A stretch of DNA of 13,502 bases from Hydrogenimonas sp. (GCA_021647345.1 JAKIUX010000008.1:1-13502), one strand, 5' to 3'; shown: positions 1 through 8,658, counted from the first letter of the stretch. The notes: a model not told the origin generated them from the letters alone. Translations and numbers: made by a program.

Positions 1-309
1 GAGGTTCATCATATGCGCAAGCATTCTGTCGCGCAGTTTTCTTATTATGTCCATACCGATATAGCTGAGTGCATAGCTCTGCATGAATGTTCCTATGCCT
101 TTGGCCAAAAATGCAAGAACTATGAAAGCAGGAACTATGTAGAGCATATCGACATCATGCTCTACAAATATTTTGTCCATGAGAGGTTTGACGATATATG
201 CAATGGCGGCGGTAGCACCCGATGCGAGGATCATACCGATTACAGCCGCGGTTATGTAGAGCCCGTACCCTCTATAGTAGGGAAGATAGGTATTAAGAAA
301 ATCTTTCAA
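1..309 (-). CDS. MsbA-like ABC exporter, N-terminal part only
   Basis: The first 103 codons of a gene that continues past base 1. The translation begins (M)KDFLNTYLPYYRGYGLYIT and holds two hydrophobic segments, at about residues 17-37 and 54-76, separated by KPLMDKIFVEHD. Then comes MDIIRKLRDRMLAHMM, which resembles the first cytoplasmic coupling region of type IV (MsbA-type) ABC exporters. The family flips lipids such as lipid A-core across the inner membrane using ATP. The nucleotide-binding domain lies outside the window, so the substrate is an inference. The start is TTG at 309-307, overlapping the ddl stop (TTGA), with AGGAAACGG just upstream; no ATG lies nearby in this frame. This implies translational coupling to ddl. 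From memory, C. jejuni has msbA between cysS and pyrD instead, so the position is unusual. Any other exporter of this superfamily is possible. Confidence 0.8.
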   Translation of the reverse strand, partial: MKDFLNTYLPYYRGYGLYITAAVIGMILASGATAAIAYIVKPLMDKIFVEHDVDMLYIVPAFIVLAFLAKGIGTFMQSYALSYIGMDIIRKLRDRMLAHMMNL

Positions 310-1364
310 CGTCCGTTTCCTGTCTGTGGACCCTTTGCCGATTTAACCAGCCCTATGTAAGCGTAGTCCGGTTTGATCGATCTATTTTTTGGCAAAGAGG
401 TACCAAGCGAGTCGAGAGCCCCTTGAAAATCGTCGAAGAGATAGTTGGCCAAAGAGCCCGGTATCGGGTTTATCTCGTTGAGTAAAATCTCACCATCTTT
501 TACGAAAAAATCGCATCTGACAAGCGCTCCTTCAAAAAGGTTTGCGTAGACCTTTTTAAAAGAGTCGATCAACTCTTCTTGGACTCTATTATCTATCTGC
601 GCTTCCAAAACGCTTTGAGTTCGTGAGAAGTCCATATATTTTTGTTCAAAGTCGAGATATCCATCTTTTTTCGGAGCCTCTATTTTGCCTATATACCACT
701 CGCTGCCTACTCTACAGCCGGCTACGTTATACTCTTCAATACCCTCTATAAAAGGCTCAATAAGAACTTCATCGTCAAACTCGAAGGCTACATCGAGTGC
801 GAAGTCGAGTTCGCTTTTTTGCTTTACAACGCTGACCCCTATGGAGCTTCCTAATCTCAAGGGTTTTACGATTAGAGGAAAATCGAAGGCGATCTCCCTT
901 TTTGAATCGATCTTCAGTAGTTCATACTCGACACTTTTTATACCGATGCCATCGGCGTAAAGCTTTGTAAACCGTTTGTTGAAGCTTATTACCGATGCCT
1001 CTTTACGGGGCCCTATATAGGGAATTTCGTAGAAGTCAAGAAGAGAAGCGATAGTGCCGTCTTCGCCCTGGGCACCGTGAATGAGGTTCAAAATCACATC
1101 AAAGCCTTCAAGCATTGAGCTTTTGAAGAGCCCCCTTTTCAAAAAGCCCCCTTTGCTCAAGGTTAGCTTCTCATCTTTTTTGAATCCCCTATCGCTGAAA
1201 TGGGTAGACTTCATGCTTGTCGGGGGAATTGCGTAAAACTCCCCTTCAGAATCCAAAAAGATAAAAGTCTCTACGTTTTTAAGAACCTTTTTAAGTGCGA
1301 TTGCACTCACTATGCTTATCTCATGCTCGAAGCTTGCGCCGCCAAAAAGTATTGCGTATTTCAC
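306..1364 (-). CDS. ddl: D-alanine--D-alanine ligase
   Basis: An ATP-grasp ligase that joins two D-alanines for the peptidoglycan stem peptide, in the cytoplasm. The 352 residues are a normal family length. Visible motifs: GGASFEHEISIVS at 8-20, with a glutamate at 15 as in E. coli DdlB; IHGAQGEDGTIASLLD at 95-110; the ATP-grasp segment PLIVKPLRLGSSIGVSVV at 163-180; and the metal-binding acidic residues D285, E297 and N299 in VRCDFFV and LNEINPIPGSLANYLF. The last motif differs from the NTSPGMTSHS of enterobacterial enzymes but appears normal for Campylobacterota. The start is GTG at 1364; the ATG two bases upstream is followed at once by TGA. AGGAGAG lies a few bases upstream. The gene follows ruvA after a 20-base gap and its stop overlaps the TTG start of the ABC exporter. 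Confidence 0.96.
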   Translation of the reverse strand: MKYAILFGGASFEHEISIVSAIALKKVLKNVETFIFLDSEGEFYAIPPTSMKSTHFSDRGFKKDEKLTLSKGGFLKRGLFKSSMLEGFDVILNLIHGAQGEDGTIASLLDFYEIPYIGPRKEASVISFNKRFTKLYADGIGIKSVEYELLKIDSKREIAFDFPLIVKPLRLGSSIGVSVVKQKSELDFALDVAFEFDDEVLIEPFIEGIEEYNVAGCRVGSEWYIGKIEAPKKDGYLDFEQKYMDFSRTQSVLEAQIDNRVQEELIDSFKKVYANLFEGALVRCDFFVKDGEILLNEINPIPGSLANYLFDDFQGALDSLGTSLPKNRSIKPDYAYIGLVKSAKGPQTGNGR

Positions 1365-1384
1365 ATCTCTCCTCTTAAAATAGT

Positions 1385-1945
1385 TTATCTGCTCAACTTT
1401 TTGAGCGCCTCTTTTATAAGATCTTCCGTAGTTGCGGAGCTACACCCTGCAAGAGCCTTTGAAACAGCTTCCTTTTTGAAGCCGAGACTCTCTAGAGCCA
1501 TAGCCGCTTCGCTTCTAGCAGCAGAGCCGCTCCCTCCATCTATACCCTCTATTGTGAACTCTCCAAGCTCCACCATGATTCTGCCGGCACTCTTTGGCCC
1601 TATGCCCGGCACCCTTTTTAGCATCGATATATCTCTACTCTGAACGATCTTTGCAAAACTCTCCGGAGTAAACGTGGAGCAGATAGCCATCGCTACTTTA
1701 GGGCCTACGCCGTTGATCTTGATGAGTGTATCGAACATCCTTTTTTCGTTGATATCTAAGAAGCCGTAAAGAAGCTGGGCATCTTCGCGTACTATGTGTG
1801 TCGTATGAAGCTTTATCTCATCCGTTTTAATCGCCGCGCTGCAGTGAAGCGAAACGAAAATCTCATAAACAACTCCTCCGGGGGTAGAGAGATGGATATG
1901 GGTGGGCTCTTTCTTCTCTACTTTTCCAAATACCGCTGCTATCAC
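1385..1945 (-). CDS. ruvA: Holliday junction branch migration protein RuvA
   Basis: RuvA forms tetramers that bind the four-way DNA junction and load the RuvB helicase during recombination and repair. The 186 residues fit the family (about 180-205). The N-terminal OB-fold covers about 1-63 ([10 protein letters not shown] through LLYGFLD). Two helix-hairpin-helix motifs follow: INGVGPKVA at 77-85 and VPGIGPKSA at 112-120. The C-terminal RuvB-contacting domain covers about 143-186 ([19 protein letters not shown]), after a short Gly/Ser-rich linker. The start is GTG at 1945-1943, overlapping the fapA TGA stop as GTGA, which suggests translational coupling. ruvB is not in the window, and its separation from ruvA is common in this phylum. 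Confidence 0.96.
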   Translation of the reverse strand: MIAAVFGKVEKKEPTHIHLSTPGGVVYEIFVSLHCSAAIKTDEIKLHTTHIVREDAQLLYGFLDINEKRMFDTLIKINGVGPKVAMAICSTFTPESFAKIVQSRDISMLKRVPGIGPKSAGRIMVELGEFTIEGIDGGSGSAARSEAAMALESLGFKKEAVSKALAGCSSATTEDLIKEALKKLSR

Positions 1946-3897
1946 TCTTTTACCGCCTCTTTGACGCCGATTTCGTAATCTACTTCGTCAGAATCTTCAG
2001 ACTCCACTCTCTTTAGATATATAAGCTGGTTGCTCTCTCCCGCTTTTGGGGTGTGCTGAAGAGTCTTTTGCGGATATAGAAGATGGAATTCGATATCGGT
2101 ATAATCTTTCCACTCTCCATAATTAACGATCTTGCTATTTATTACCATCTCCTGGTAGGCCAGAAGCTTTCTTTTAACCTCTTGCAGAGATCTTTGAGCC
2201 TTGGCTATCTCTGCCGCTATATCTGAAGTTTCATCCAGAAGCTTTTGATACTGCTTGATTTTCGCCAAGAATGCAGGTTGAGGTTTTTGCCCTTTTCTTT
2301 TGGCTTCAAGTATCCTTTTTTTGAGAGTATTGACCGCAGTTTCGCTCTTTTCTATAGTAGATTTCTTCTGGTTATGGAGCTCCTCAAGTTTCGAGAGCTC
2401 CTTTTCTATCTGCACTATCTTCTCTTCGAGCTCAACTATTTCGTTGTGGTAAGCCTCTATTTTGGAGGGGTCTATGACAAGTTTGTTGTTTTCACCCAAC
2501 ATTTTGCCTATGACTATTTTTGAGACTGCAAATAGTTTTACGTTGGATGCGATAACCTCTACATCTATATCTATCGCTTTTACTTCACCGCCGATCGCTT
2601 GGGAGACTCTGGCGCTCTTCGCTTCCACTTCGCCCCCCTCCAACCTCGATATAGTCGCCTCTTCGGAAACTTTCAAAAAGCCTCTGTGCACATTTATTTT
2701 GGCTGTTTTGGCAACTATTTGGCTGCTTTGGTGGGTTTGCCCGCCTATGACAACCTCTTCGGCGACGACCACTGCGGAAGCTCCGACATTGCCTTCTACT
2801 TTCACCTCTGTCGCCTCCACCTCCACGCCGGTGCCTATCGCATCTTTCATATGGTCAGATTCGCTTACGTGAAGCTTCACTTCGGTTTCTACGCCGGCAT
2901 CTATGGAGCCTGTCTTTTTGAAGCTTACTTCATCTATCTCCATGGAGTCTTGAATGTCGTAGGTGTTATCTTTGAATACGACATATCCCCCCTTTTTAGC
3001 CCGATATAGTATACGCTTTTCATCCTCTTCGATCTCTATGGCTTCGCTAACTCTGAATTCCGGTTTGAACTTTTCAAGAGGCTCGCCTACAGGAATGAAG
3101 GTGCCTTGGCAGTTTCGGCCCGGTTTTCCGGGCTGAGGTTTGATATATTCTATAACGGCCTCCCCTTTTTCAACCGCTTGAATGAACCCTCTTTTCGAGT
3201 AGTCGACTCTATCTCCCTGCTCCTCCTCGTTTTTGAGTTTATAGTGAAGCAGAAGCTCGTCGTTTACAGGCTTTTGGGAAGCGAAACATACGCAAATATC
3301 GAATGTTGCATCTTCCGGAAGAATATATTGATCTTGAACGAGAGCTTTCGCGATGATCTCATCTATGGCGGAGTCGTAGTTTACATCCCAGAGTCCGGTA
3401 AGAATACGGGAACGAACCATCTTCGCTGTTATAAGACTCTTTATCTTCTGTTTTAGATTTTGCGACTTTCTTATGATCGAGCCCGATTTGATCGTACAGA
3501 CAACCCTATTCTTCTCTTTGTTGGAAGCTATATGCAAAAGCAGATCGCTTTTCCAAGGCTCCTCTTTGTAAGGCAATATCTCTATTTCGTAATTTTGTTT
3601 AATCTGAAAATCGGGATTGAGAAGGATTTCTGGTTTGTTGAACTTCTCCCACTCGCCATCTTCGATCTCTATCCACTCCTCCTCTTTCGGATCCATCTTG
3701 ATTAGAGTTTTAACCGACAAAAGCCTAATGTCGAGTGATTGCGAACTTATTTTATATTTAAGAGCGGTATCGTGAAGAGTCTGTGCTACGTTATCTGTAG
3801 TGGTCACAAAAGGTGTGAAGCTGCTCTTCTTGTCCGACGCCTCTCTTTTATCGTCGTCACTCTTATCTGAGCCAAAAACTTTGTCGAAAAAACCCAT
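1942..3897 (-). CDS. fapA: FapA (DUF342) domain protein with C-terminal coiled coil
   Basis: A 651-residue protein of the FapA/DUF342 family, annotated as flagellar assembly protein A in several bacteria; its biochemical role is poorly defined. After a charged, Asp/Lys-rich N-terminus (about 1-30), the conserved FapA region covers about 160-300 ([18 protein letters not shown] is the clearest stretch). About 300-475 is made of short repeating beta strands rich in Val/Glu/Ala/Gly ([22 protein letters not shown]), as expected of a beta-helix. Residues about 480-585 are strongly heptad-like and Lys/Glu-rich ([20 protein letters not shown]), a long coiled coil. It has no signal peptide or membrane segment, so it is probably cytoplasmic. 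ATG at 3897 is preceded by AGAGG. It is the first gene of the leftward run with ruvA and ddl, matching my memory of Cj0800c beside ruvA. The flagellar link is family knowledge; no flagellar gene is nearby. Confidence 0.85.
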   Translation of the reverse strand: MGFFDKVFGSDKSDDDKREASDKKSSFTPFVTTTDNVAQTLHDTALKYKISSQSLDIRLLSVKTLIKMDPKEEEWIEIEDGEWEKFNKPEILLNPDFQIKQNYEIEILPYKEEPWKSDLLLHIASNKEKNRVVCTIKSGSIIRKSQNLKQKIKSLITAKMVRSRILTGLWDVNYDSAIDEIIAKALVQDQYILPEDATFDICVCFASQKPVNDELLLHYKLKNEEEQGDRVDYSKRGFIQAVEKGEAVIEYIKPQPGKPGRNCQGTFIPVGEPLEKFKPEFRVSEAIEIEEDEKRILYRAKKGGYVVFKDNTYDIQDSMEIDEVSFKKTGSIDAGVETEVKLHVSESDHMKDAIGTGVEVEATEVKVEGNVGASAVVVAEEVVIGGQTHQSSQIVAKTAKINVHRGFLKVSEEATISRLEGGEVEAKSARVSQAIGGEVKAIDIDVEVIASNVKLFAVSKIVIGKMLGENNKLVIDPSKIEAYHNEIVELEEKIVQIEKELSKLEELHNQKKSTIEKSETAVNTLKKRILEAKRKGQKPQPAFLAKIKQYQKLLDETSDIAAEIAKAQRSLQEVKRKLLAYQEMVINSKIVNYGEWKDYTDIEFHLLYPQKTLQHTPKAGESNQLIYLKRVESEDSDEVDYEIGVKEAVKE

Positions 3898-3949
3898 TTT
3901 ACCTCTTTCGAATTAATCGGTCACCTCTAACGGGGCAAAAAATATCTAT

Positions 3950-3955
3950 ATTTTA
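3950..3955 (-). promoter_or_regulatory. Candidate -10 box for fapA-ruvA-ddl
   Basis: Read on the minus strand, the sequence contains GATAAAATATAG about 50 bases upstream of the fapA ATG, within a T/A-rich stretch. Campylobacterota sigma-70 promoters usually show a -10 box and T-rich periodicity without a strong -35, and this fits loosely. It is a weak visual call; the best -35-like TTGATG (3981-3976) is 20 bases away, too far for a standard spacer. Confidence 0.3.
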
Positions 3956-4079
3956 TCTAATAATCGTTAAAATATCATCAATCGAAGAGTTTGAAATATT
4001 GTCAGATTCTCTTTATCGTTGGTTTATTGTTATTGGAGTATAGGGGAAGAAGCGAAGTTTTAATTCTCTATTCAACATC

Positions 4080-4085
4080 TATAAT
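4080..4085 (+). promoter_or_regulatory. Candidate -10 box (distal) for murJ operon
   Basis: An exact TATAAT, downstream of T-rich sequence (GTTTTAATTCTCTATTC). If used, transcripts would carry a leader of about 175 bases containing the nested hairpin at 4121-4224. There is no clear -35. The word lies inside the 9-base direct repeat ATCTATAAT (4077-4085 and 4105-4113), so it may simply be part of the repeat. Confidence 0.3.
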
Positions 4086-4087
4086 CC

Positions 4088-4108
4088 AACATCAAAATCC
4101 CTTTATCT
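4088..4108. repeat. 21-base intergenic word, copy A
   Basis: Begins AACATCAAAATCCC and ends TTATCT. It matches the word at 9480-9500 at 18 of 21 positions without gaps. It is followed 9 bases later by TGCTCTGAAAAA, the left arm of the local inverted repeat. Copy B is also followed by a related hairpin, so both look like members of one dispersed intergenic repeat family. Confidence 0.55.
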
Positions 4109-4113
4109 ATAAT
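4108..4113 (+). promoter_or_regulatory. Candidate -10 box (proximal) for murJ operon
   Basis: A second exact TATAAT, in CTATAATTG, 28 bases after the first. It is followed within 10 bases by the left arm of the large inverted repeat, so initiation here would place the hairpin close to the transcript 5' end. Visual match only. Confidence 0.3.
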
Positions 4114-4120
4114 TGTATGC

Positions 4121-4224
4121 TCTGAAAAACTCTTCTGCGAACAACATCTGCAGCGCAATGGTCGGAATTTCATCGAAATTTCGGGATGCCATAGCCAAGC
4201 AGTTTTAGCAGAAGTTTTTTCAGA
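4121..4224. repeat. Nested inverted repeat upstream of murJ
   Basis: The left arm TCTGAAAAACTCTTCTGC (4121-4138) and right arm GCAGAAGTTTTTTCAGA (4208-4224) are complementary at about 16 positions. Inside is a second hairpin at 4158-4192: ATGG pairs with CCAT, and TCGGAATTTC pairs with GAAATTTCGG (two G-T wobbles) around a 3-base loop ATC. The whole unit could fold as an RNA leader or be a small palindromic mobile-type repeat. It does not end in a T-run in either direction that would make it an obvious terminator, although the right arm contains six T. Its function is unknown. Confidence 0.6.
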
Positions 4225-4268
4225 GAGCTCGATTATCATTGTGCAGGCTCCTAAAAGGTTGAATCTAT

Positions 4269-5678
4269 ATGCGTTTTCGCTCTATCTTTACCAATAGTGC
4301 CGGTATACTGCTCTCGCGAATCTTCGGCTTCATAAGAGATCTCTTGACGGCATCCGTACTTGGAGCCAATATCTATTCGGATATCTTTTTTGTTGCTTTC
4401 AAACTTCCAAATCTTTTTAGAAGAATCTTTGCCGAAGGCGCTTTTGTCCAGAGCTTTTTGCCGACATTCATAGCTTCGAAAAATAAAAGCCTCTTTGCCG
4501 TAGCTGTTTTGATACGTTTTTTTCTTTTTCTCATGGTCGTATCGATTTTGGTTACCATCTTTTCCGAAGAGGTGACCAAAGCGATAGCCATAGGGTTCGA
4601 TGAGACAACGGTAGCTGCGGCAGCTCCTTTGGTGGCTATAAACTTTTACTATCTCGATTTTATCTTTCTTGTAACTTTTCTCTCTGCTTTGCTGCAGCAC
4701 AAGGAGCACTTTGCGACTACCGCATTTTCGACTGCACTTTTAAATATCTCTATGATAGGTGCTTTAGTACTCTTTAGGGGCGAAGAGCCTGAAACTATAA
4801 TTTATGCGCTAAGCTTCTCTGTGCTTTTGGGAGGGGCGCTTCAACTGCTTCTTCACCTTTGGATGGCGGGCCGAAAAGGAGTATGCAGATATCTTGCCGG
4901 GGGATTTAGCTATCTGAGCAGAAAAAAGAGAGTGGTCGAGAGTGAGCTTAAAAGGTTCAGCCGCTCATTCTTTCCGTCGGTTCTGGGCAACTCAACATCT
5001 CAACTATCCTCCTTCATAGATACTTGGCTCGCATCTTTTTTGGTAAGCGGATCGATAAGCTATCTATTTTACGCAAACAGACTCTTTCAGCTTCCATTGG
5101 CACTTTTCGCTACGGCTGCCTCGGTTGCCCTCTTCCCATCTGTAAGCAAACTTCTAAAAAATTCAAAAGTTGATGAAGCTAAAAGCGAGTCTCAAAAGGT
5201 CTTTTGGCTGCTTGTGGCTCTGCTTGGCGGTGCGACCGCCATAGGAGTAATACTCTCGCATGAGATAGTTGAACTTCTGTTTCAAAGAGGAGCTTTCAAA
5301 GAGAGCGACACTCTAAACACCTCCGCCGTTTTGGTTATGTACCTTGCAGGACTGCTCCCTTTCGGCCTTGCTAAGCTCTTCTCACTATGGCTATACGCTT
5401 CTCATAGACAGGCGGAAGCTGCCAAAATTGCGGCTAAATCTCTTCTTTTCAATATTCTATTTTCTATTATTCTGATCTATCCCATGAAGGCTCCGGGGCT
5501 TGCTCTTGCAAGCAGTATCGGCGGTTGGATTTTGCTCTTTCTCACACTCAAAGCGGTAGGACCGCAGATCTTTTTAGATATAATGCGCTCAAAAAAAGCG
5601 CCCCTTTCGCTTATCTTTATAGCCCTTTGCGGCTTTGCGGCCTGGGGGCTGAAGGTGATTGCAGATGGTTATTTATGA
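4269..5678 (+). CDS. murJ: Lipid II flippase MurJ
   Basis: A polytopic inner-membrane flippase of the MOP superfamily that moves lipid II to the periplasmic face for peptidoglycan synthesis. The 469 residues are mostly hydrophobic, with about 13-14 membrane segments. It is shorter than E. coli MurJ (511) but, from memory, typical for Campylobacterota. The N-terminal signature is clear: RIFGFIRDLLTASVLGAN (residues 17-34), then DIFFVAFKLPNLFRRIFAEGAFVQSFLPTF, with the arginines that are functionally important in MurJ. Later, the stretch SFLVSGSISYLFYANRLFQL through ALFPSVSKL matches the TM7-8 region. ATG at 4269 has AAAAGG about 10 bases upstream. Its 3' end overlaps cysS by 14 bases. It is the first gene of the rightward operon, preceded by a long leader containing a hairpin. 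Confidence 0.95.
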   Translation: MRFRSIFTNSAGILLSRIFGFIRDLLTASVLGANIYSDIFFVAFKLPNLFRRIFAEGAFVQSFLPTFIASKNKSLFAVAVLIRFFLFLMVVSILVTIFSEEVTKAIAIGFDETTVAAAAPLVAINFYYLDFIFLVTFLSALLQHKEHFATTAFSTALLNISMIGALVLFRGEEPETIIYALSFSVLLGGALQLLLHLWMAGRKGVCRYLAGGFSYLSRKKRVVESELKRFSRSFFPSVLGNSTSQLSSFIDTWLASFLVSGSISYLFYANRLFQLPLALFATAASVALFPSVSKLLKNSKVDEAKSESQKVFWLLVALLGGATAIGVILSHEIVELLFQRGAFKESDTLNTSAVLVMYLAGLLPFGLAKLFSLWLYASHRQAEAAKIAAKSLLFNILFSIILIYPMKAPGLALASSIGGWILLFLTLKAVGPQIFLDIMRSKKAPLSLIFIALCGFAAWGLKVIADGYL

Positions 5679-7068
5679 TTCGGTAAAAAAGAGTAAAGTG
5701 CCGTTTGAACCGCTAAACGAGAATGAGGTGCGCATATATGTTTGCGGTCCTACGGTTTATGACGACGCACATCTTGGCCATGCAAGAAGCGCTATCGCTT
5801 TCGATCTTTTAAGAAGGACGCTAAAGGCTCTTGGCTATCGAGTTATCTTTGCAAGAAATATTACAGATATTGACGACAAAATAATAAAAAGATCATTGGA
5901 GACTAAAGAGCCGATAGAGAGAATTACCGCCAAATATACAAAACACTATTTAAACGATATGACCGCGTTGGGTATAGAAGATGCAGATTTGGCCCCTCGC
6001 GCTACAGAGTCGATAGATGAGATAGTGAAGATGATCGAAAAGCTTCTTGAAAACGGCTGCGCCTACAGAGATGAAGAGGGTACGGTCTGGTTCGATACCA
6101 CGAAAGATAAAGAGTACTGTTCACTCTCTCACCGCTGTCTGGATGATGATGAAACTATCTCAAGAATAGAGCATGAGTCTAGTAAGCGTCACCCCAAAGA
6201 TTTTGCTCTATGGAAAGCGTGCAAAGAGGATGATGTCTGTTACGACTCACCTTTTGGAAGAGGCCGTCCCGGATGGCACATAGAGTGTTCGGCTATGATC
6301 GAGGCCTACCTTGCATATAAAAATAGAGATTACGCCATCGATATTCACGGAGGCGGAGCGGACCTCTTTTTTCCGCACCATGAGAATGAAGCTGCCCAGA
6401 CAAGATGTGCGACACACAGAAGACTTTCGAAATATTGGATGCATAACGGCTTCGTGAATATAGACGGCGAGAAGATGAGTAAGAGTCTTGGCAACAGCTT
6501 CTACATAAAAGATGCTTTGAAAGTCTATGACGGTGAGATTCTGCGCTTCTATCTCATCGGCACGCACTACCGTATCGACTTTAACTTCAATGAGGAGGAT
6601 CTTCTTGCTTCTAAAAAGAGACTCGACAAACTCTATAGACTCAAAAAGCGGCTTTACGGCGTAAAACCTTCAATACCTGATAGTGAATTCAAAAGAGCTC
6701 TGCTTGAAGCTCTTTCTGACGATCTGAATATCTCCGTGGCTCTTGCGGTGATAGACGAGATGGTCACAAAAGCCAACGAATATCTCGACGAGAACCCAAA
6801 AGATAAGGGTTTCAAAAAGAGCGTTATCGCTAACATAGAGGTGATTCATGAAATTTTAGGAGTTGGGGGAAAGGATGCTTACGACTACTTCCGCATAGGA
6901 ATGAGCGATGAGGAGATAGAGAGAATTGAGGAGCTTGTAAAGAGGCGAAACGATGCGAAAAAGAGAAGAGACTTCAACGAGGCCGATTCTATCAGGGAGG
7001 AACTAAAAAGGCTCGGTATACAGCTTATGGACACTCCGGAGGGGACGGTTTGGGAAAAGGTGGAGTGA
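5665..7068 (+). CDS. cysS: Cysteinyl-tRNA synthetase
   Basis: A class I aminoacyl-tRNA synthetase that charges tRNA-Cys in the cytoplasm. The Rossmann-fold signatures are intact: HLGH at 36-39 and KMSKS at 270-274. The zinc ligands that make the site cysteine-specific are all visible: C27 (YVCGPTVYD), C208 (HIECSAM), and H238 and E242 (FPHHENE). RNITDIDDKII is also typical. The protein is 467 residues, full length, with the C-terminal anticodon-binding region ending in LGIQLMDTPEGTVW. I chose ATG at 5665, which has GAAGG nine bases upstream. TTG at 5659 in the same frame would place that sequence only 3 bases away. The start lies inside the end of murJ and the stop overlaps the next gene's GTG, so murJ-cysS-ldtD are probably co-translated. 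Confidence 0.97.
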   Translation: MVIYDSVKKSKVPFEPLNENEVRIYVCGPTVYDDAHLGHARSAIAFDLLRRTLKALGYRVIFARNITDIDDKIIKRSLETKEPIERITAKYTKHYLNDMTALGIEDADLAPRATESIDEIVKMIEKLLENGCAYRDEEGTVWFDTTKDKEYCSLSHRCLDDDETISRIEHESSKRHPKDFALWKACKEDDVCYDSPFGRGRPGWHIECSAMIEAYLAYKNRDYAIDIHGGGADLFFPHHENEAAQTRCATHRRLSKYWMHNGFVNIDGEKMSKSLGNSFYIKDALKVYDGEILRFYLIGTHYRIDFNFNEEDLLASKKRLDKLYRLKKRLYGVKPSIPDSEFKRALLEALSDDLNISVALAVIDEMVTKANEYLDENPKDKGFKKSVIANIEVIHEILGVGGKDAYDYFRIGMSDEEIERIEELVKRRNDAKKRRDFNEADSIREELKRLGIQLMDTPEGTVWEKVE

Positions 7069-8552
7069 GATTGGTTAAAAGAGCTGTTGCCACCGCAAAA
7101 TGGGCTCTCTTTCTCTTTTTCGCAAATCTACAACTTTCGGCAGATTCTCTGCATCTAAAGAGCTCCTACACCGATGGCGGGCGACTCTCTGAAGGAGCTT
7201 ATGAAATTGTTACAGCAATAAGAGCCGATACCTCTATCTTGTGCCCAAAAGAGCGGTACGCTCTTGGTGATATCGACTACCTTCTGCAAAATATCTTTTT
7301 AAAAGATGATGCTCTATCGAAGCTGAATGAAAGGCTAAGTAGAAGTTTCTCGCTCTACCGCAAAGATAGAGAAAAAGGGTGTATTGACCCATACCATGTA
7401 TATCCAGACAAAATATCTATAGACTATGAACATTTAAAAGGTATTGATGGAGAAAATATACTTCTTAGACGTCTTGAAAAGATCCTTTTTAAATATGAAA
7501 AGATTGTTGAAAATGGCGGCTGGAAGAGAGTTGATAACTCATTTGGCATCTTGAAAAAAGGGGATTTCAGTAAAGCTGTAGGATCAATAAAAGAGAGGCT
7601 ATATATTAGCGGCGACTACAATCAGAGTGATTTTGATAACTATCTGTTTACCGACTCACTAAAAAAGAGTGTTGCCCTTTTTCAGAAACGCCACTCTATA
7701 AAGAGTGACGGCATTGTCGGTCCCCAGACAGTTACGGCTATGAACATATCTGCAGATGATATAGTAAAAAAGATAAAGATCAATATAGAGAGGCTCAGGT
7801 GGCTTACAGGCGGCACAAAAGAGTTCATAGCTGTAAATATTCCGTCATTCACGCTTGAACTTTATAAAGATGAGAAACCTCAACTTAGCATGAAGTGCAT
7901 TGTTGGCAGAAAAGATCGCCCTACCCCGATGGTTTCCGATCTGCTTACATATGCAGTACTAAACCCATACTGGCGAGTTCCAAAGAGTATAGTAAAAAAA
8001 GATATTCTTCCTAAGCTAAAAGATGGAAAGATCGATTATCTTAAAAAGATTGGGATTTCAGCAAGCAAAAAAGTGGACACAAGCGAAACGGTAGATCTTG
8101 CATCTATTGACTGGAGCCGTTACAGCGGTAACGATATACCGTTCATCTTTATGCAAAAACCTGGCCCCATGAACTATCTCGGTCTTGTAAAGTTTATGTT
8201 TCCAAACCCTCTTGACATATATATTCATGACACTCCCAAAAACGGACTTTTCAAATATAGAAATAGGCTCTTTAGTTCCGGCTGTATTCGCGCAGAGAAA
8301 CCAATAGAGCTCTTTCACGCGATTCTTAAAATAGGCGGCAGAAGTGAATGGAGTTACAAGAGGATATTCGAAGTGTTGATGACAAGAAAGGAGAAGCTTG
8401 TAGGTCTGCCAAAACCTATACCCGTCTATATACTCTACATGACCGCCTATGCCGATGAAAACTTAAAACTCTTCCTATATCCCGATATATACGGGTACGA
8501 TAAAGTTATGCAAGAGTACATTGCCTCTTCGCAGAGATTTCAAGATAGGTAG
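7065..8552 (+). CDS. ldtD: YcbB/LdtD-type L,D-transpeptidase, secreted
   Basis: A periplasmic enzyme of the YkuD superfamily that forms 3-3 mDAP cross-links in peptidoglycan or attaches other groups to mDAP. Domain order is YcbB-like: an N-terminal signal segment (RAVATAKWALFLFFANLQLSA, cleavage near residue 26), a helical scaffold (about 40-190), a peptidoglycan-binding type 1 domain (about 197-227, SVALFQKRHSIKSDGIVGPQT), then the catalytic domain. The catalytic motif is intact: H388 (YIHDTPK) and C407 in SSGCIRAEKP. The C-terminal VYILYMTAYADENLKLFLYPDIYGYD matches the YcbB end. It is 495 residues. I prefer GTG at 7065, overlapping the cysS stop as GTGA with AAAAGGTGGA upstream; TTG at 7050 or 7071 cannot be excluded. 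Bases 7380-7640 look more A+T-rich than the neighbours. In E. coli ycbB also precedes ycbK, as here. Confidence 0.9.
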   Translation: MRLVKRAVATAKWALFLFFANLQLSADSLHLKSSYTDGGRLSEGAYEIVTAIRADTSILCPKERYALGDIDYLLQNIFLKDDALSKLNERLSRSFSLYRKDREKGCIDPYHVYPDKISIDYEHLKGIDGENILLRRLEKILFKYEKIVENGGWKRVDNSFGILKKGDFSKAVGSIKERLYISGDYNQSDFDNYLFTDSLKKSVALFQKRHSIKSDGIVGPQTVTAMNISADDIVKKIKINIERLRWLTGGTKEFIAVNIPSFTLELYKDEKPQLSMKCIVGRKDRPTPMVSDLLTYAVLNPYWRVPKSIVKKDILPKLKDGKIDYLKKIGISASKKVDTSETVDLASIDWSRYSGNDIPFIFMQKPGPMNYLGLVKFMFPNPLDIYIHDTPKNGLFKYRNRLFSSGCIRAEKPIELFHAILKIGGRSEWSYKRIFEVLMTRKEKLVGLPKPIPVYILYMTAYADENLKLFLYPDIYGYDKVMQEYIASSQRFQDR

Positions 8553-8559
8553 GTATGCG

Positions 8560-8621
8560 AAGAGCTCAAAAAGATAGAGTTTGTAAATGGATATGAATAT
8601 ATTGCTTCAAAGAGAGCTCTT
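8560..8621. repeat. Inverted repeat between ldtD and mepK
   Basis: AAGAGCTC (8560-8567) and GAGCTCTT (8614-8621) are perfectly complementary 8-base arms with a 46-base loop. The first arm starts 8 bases after the ldtD stop. The right arm continues into TT, giving only four T in a row, so it is at best a weak intrinsic terminator or attenuator that could set mepK expression apart from the operon. Because GAGCTC is itself palindromic, chance is a real alternative. Confidence 0.35.
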
Positions 8622-8658
8622 TTGTTAAACTTTCCGACAGAAAACCGATTGTAAAAGT

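Larger units (their letters stand above)
3898..4268. other. Divergent intergenic region between fapA and murJ
   Basis: 371 bases with no plausible coding frame. It must hold the leftward fapA promoter and probably the rightward murJ promoter. The fapA-proximal third is A+T-rich. The murJ-proximal half contains two TATAAT words, a 21-base word that recurs near 9480, and a nested inverted repeat of about 105 bases that ends 44 bases before murJ. No tRNA or known riboswitch was recognised. Confidence 0.8.

Noticed and set aside
13..360. Plus-strand open frame of 115 codons at the left edge
   Set aside because: It lies opposite the ABC exporter and the ddl end, which have clear family motifs; its composition is Cys/Tyr/His-rich as in antisense shadows.
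1200..1643. Plus-strand 147-codon frame over ddl and ruvA
   Set aside because: It runs antisense across two well-supported genes and has no recognisable domain.
2462..3009. Two plus-strand 136-codon frames opposite fapA
   Set aside because: They mirror the repetitive beta-helix region of fapA; neither shows independent motifs or a credible ribosome binding site.
3898..4268. Known riboswitch or attachment site in the divergent gap
   Set aside because: The hairpin sequence does not match any riboswitch consensus I recognise, and no tRNA gene or integrase is nearby.
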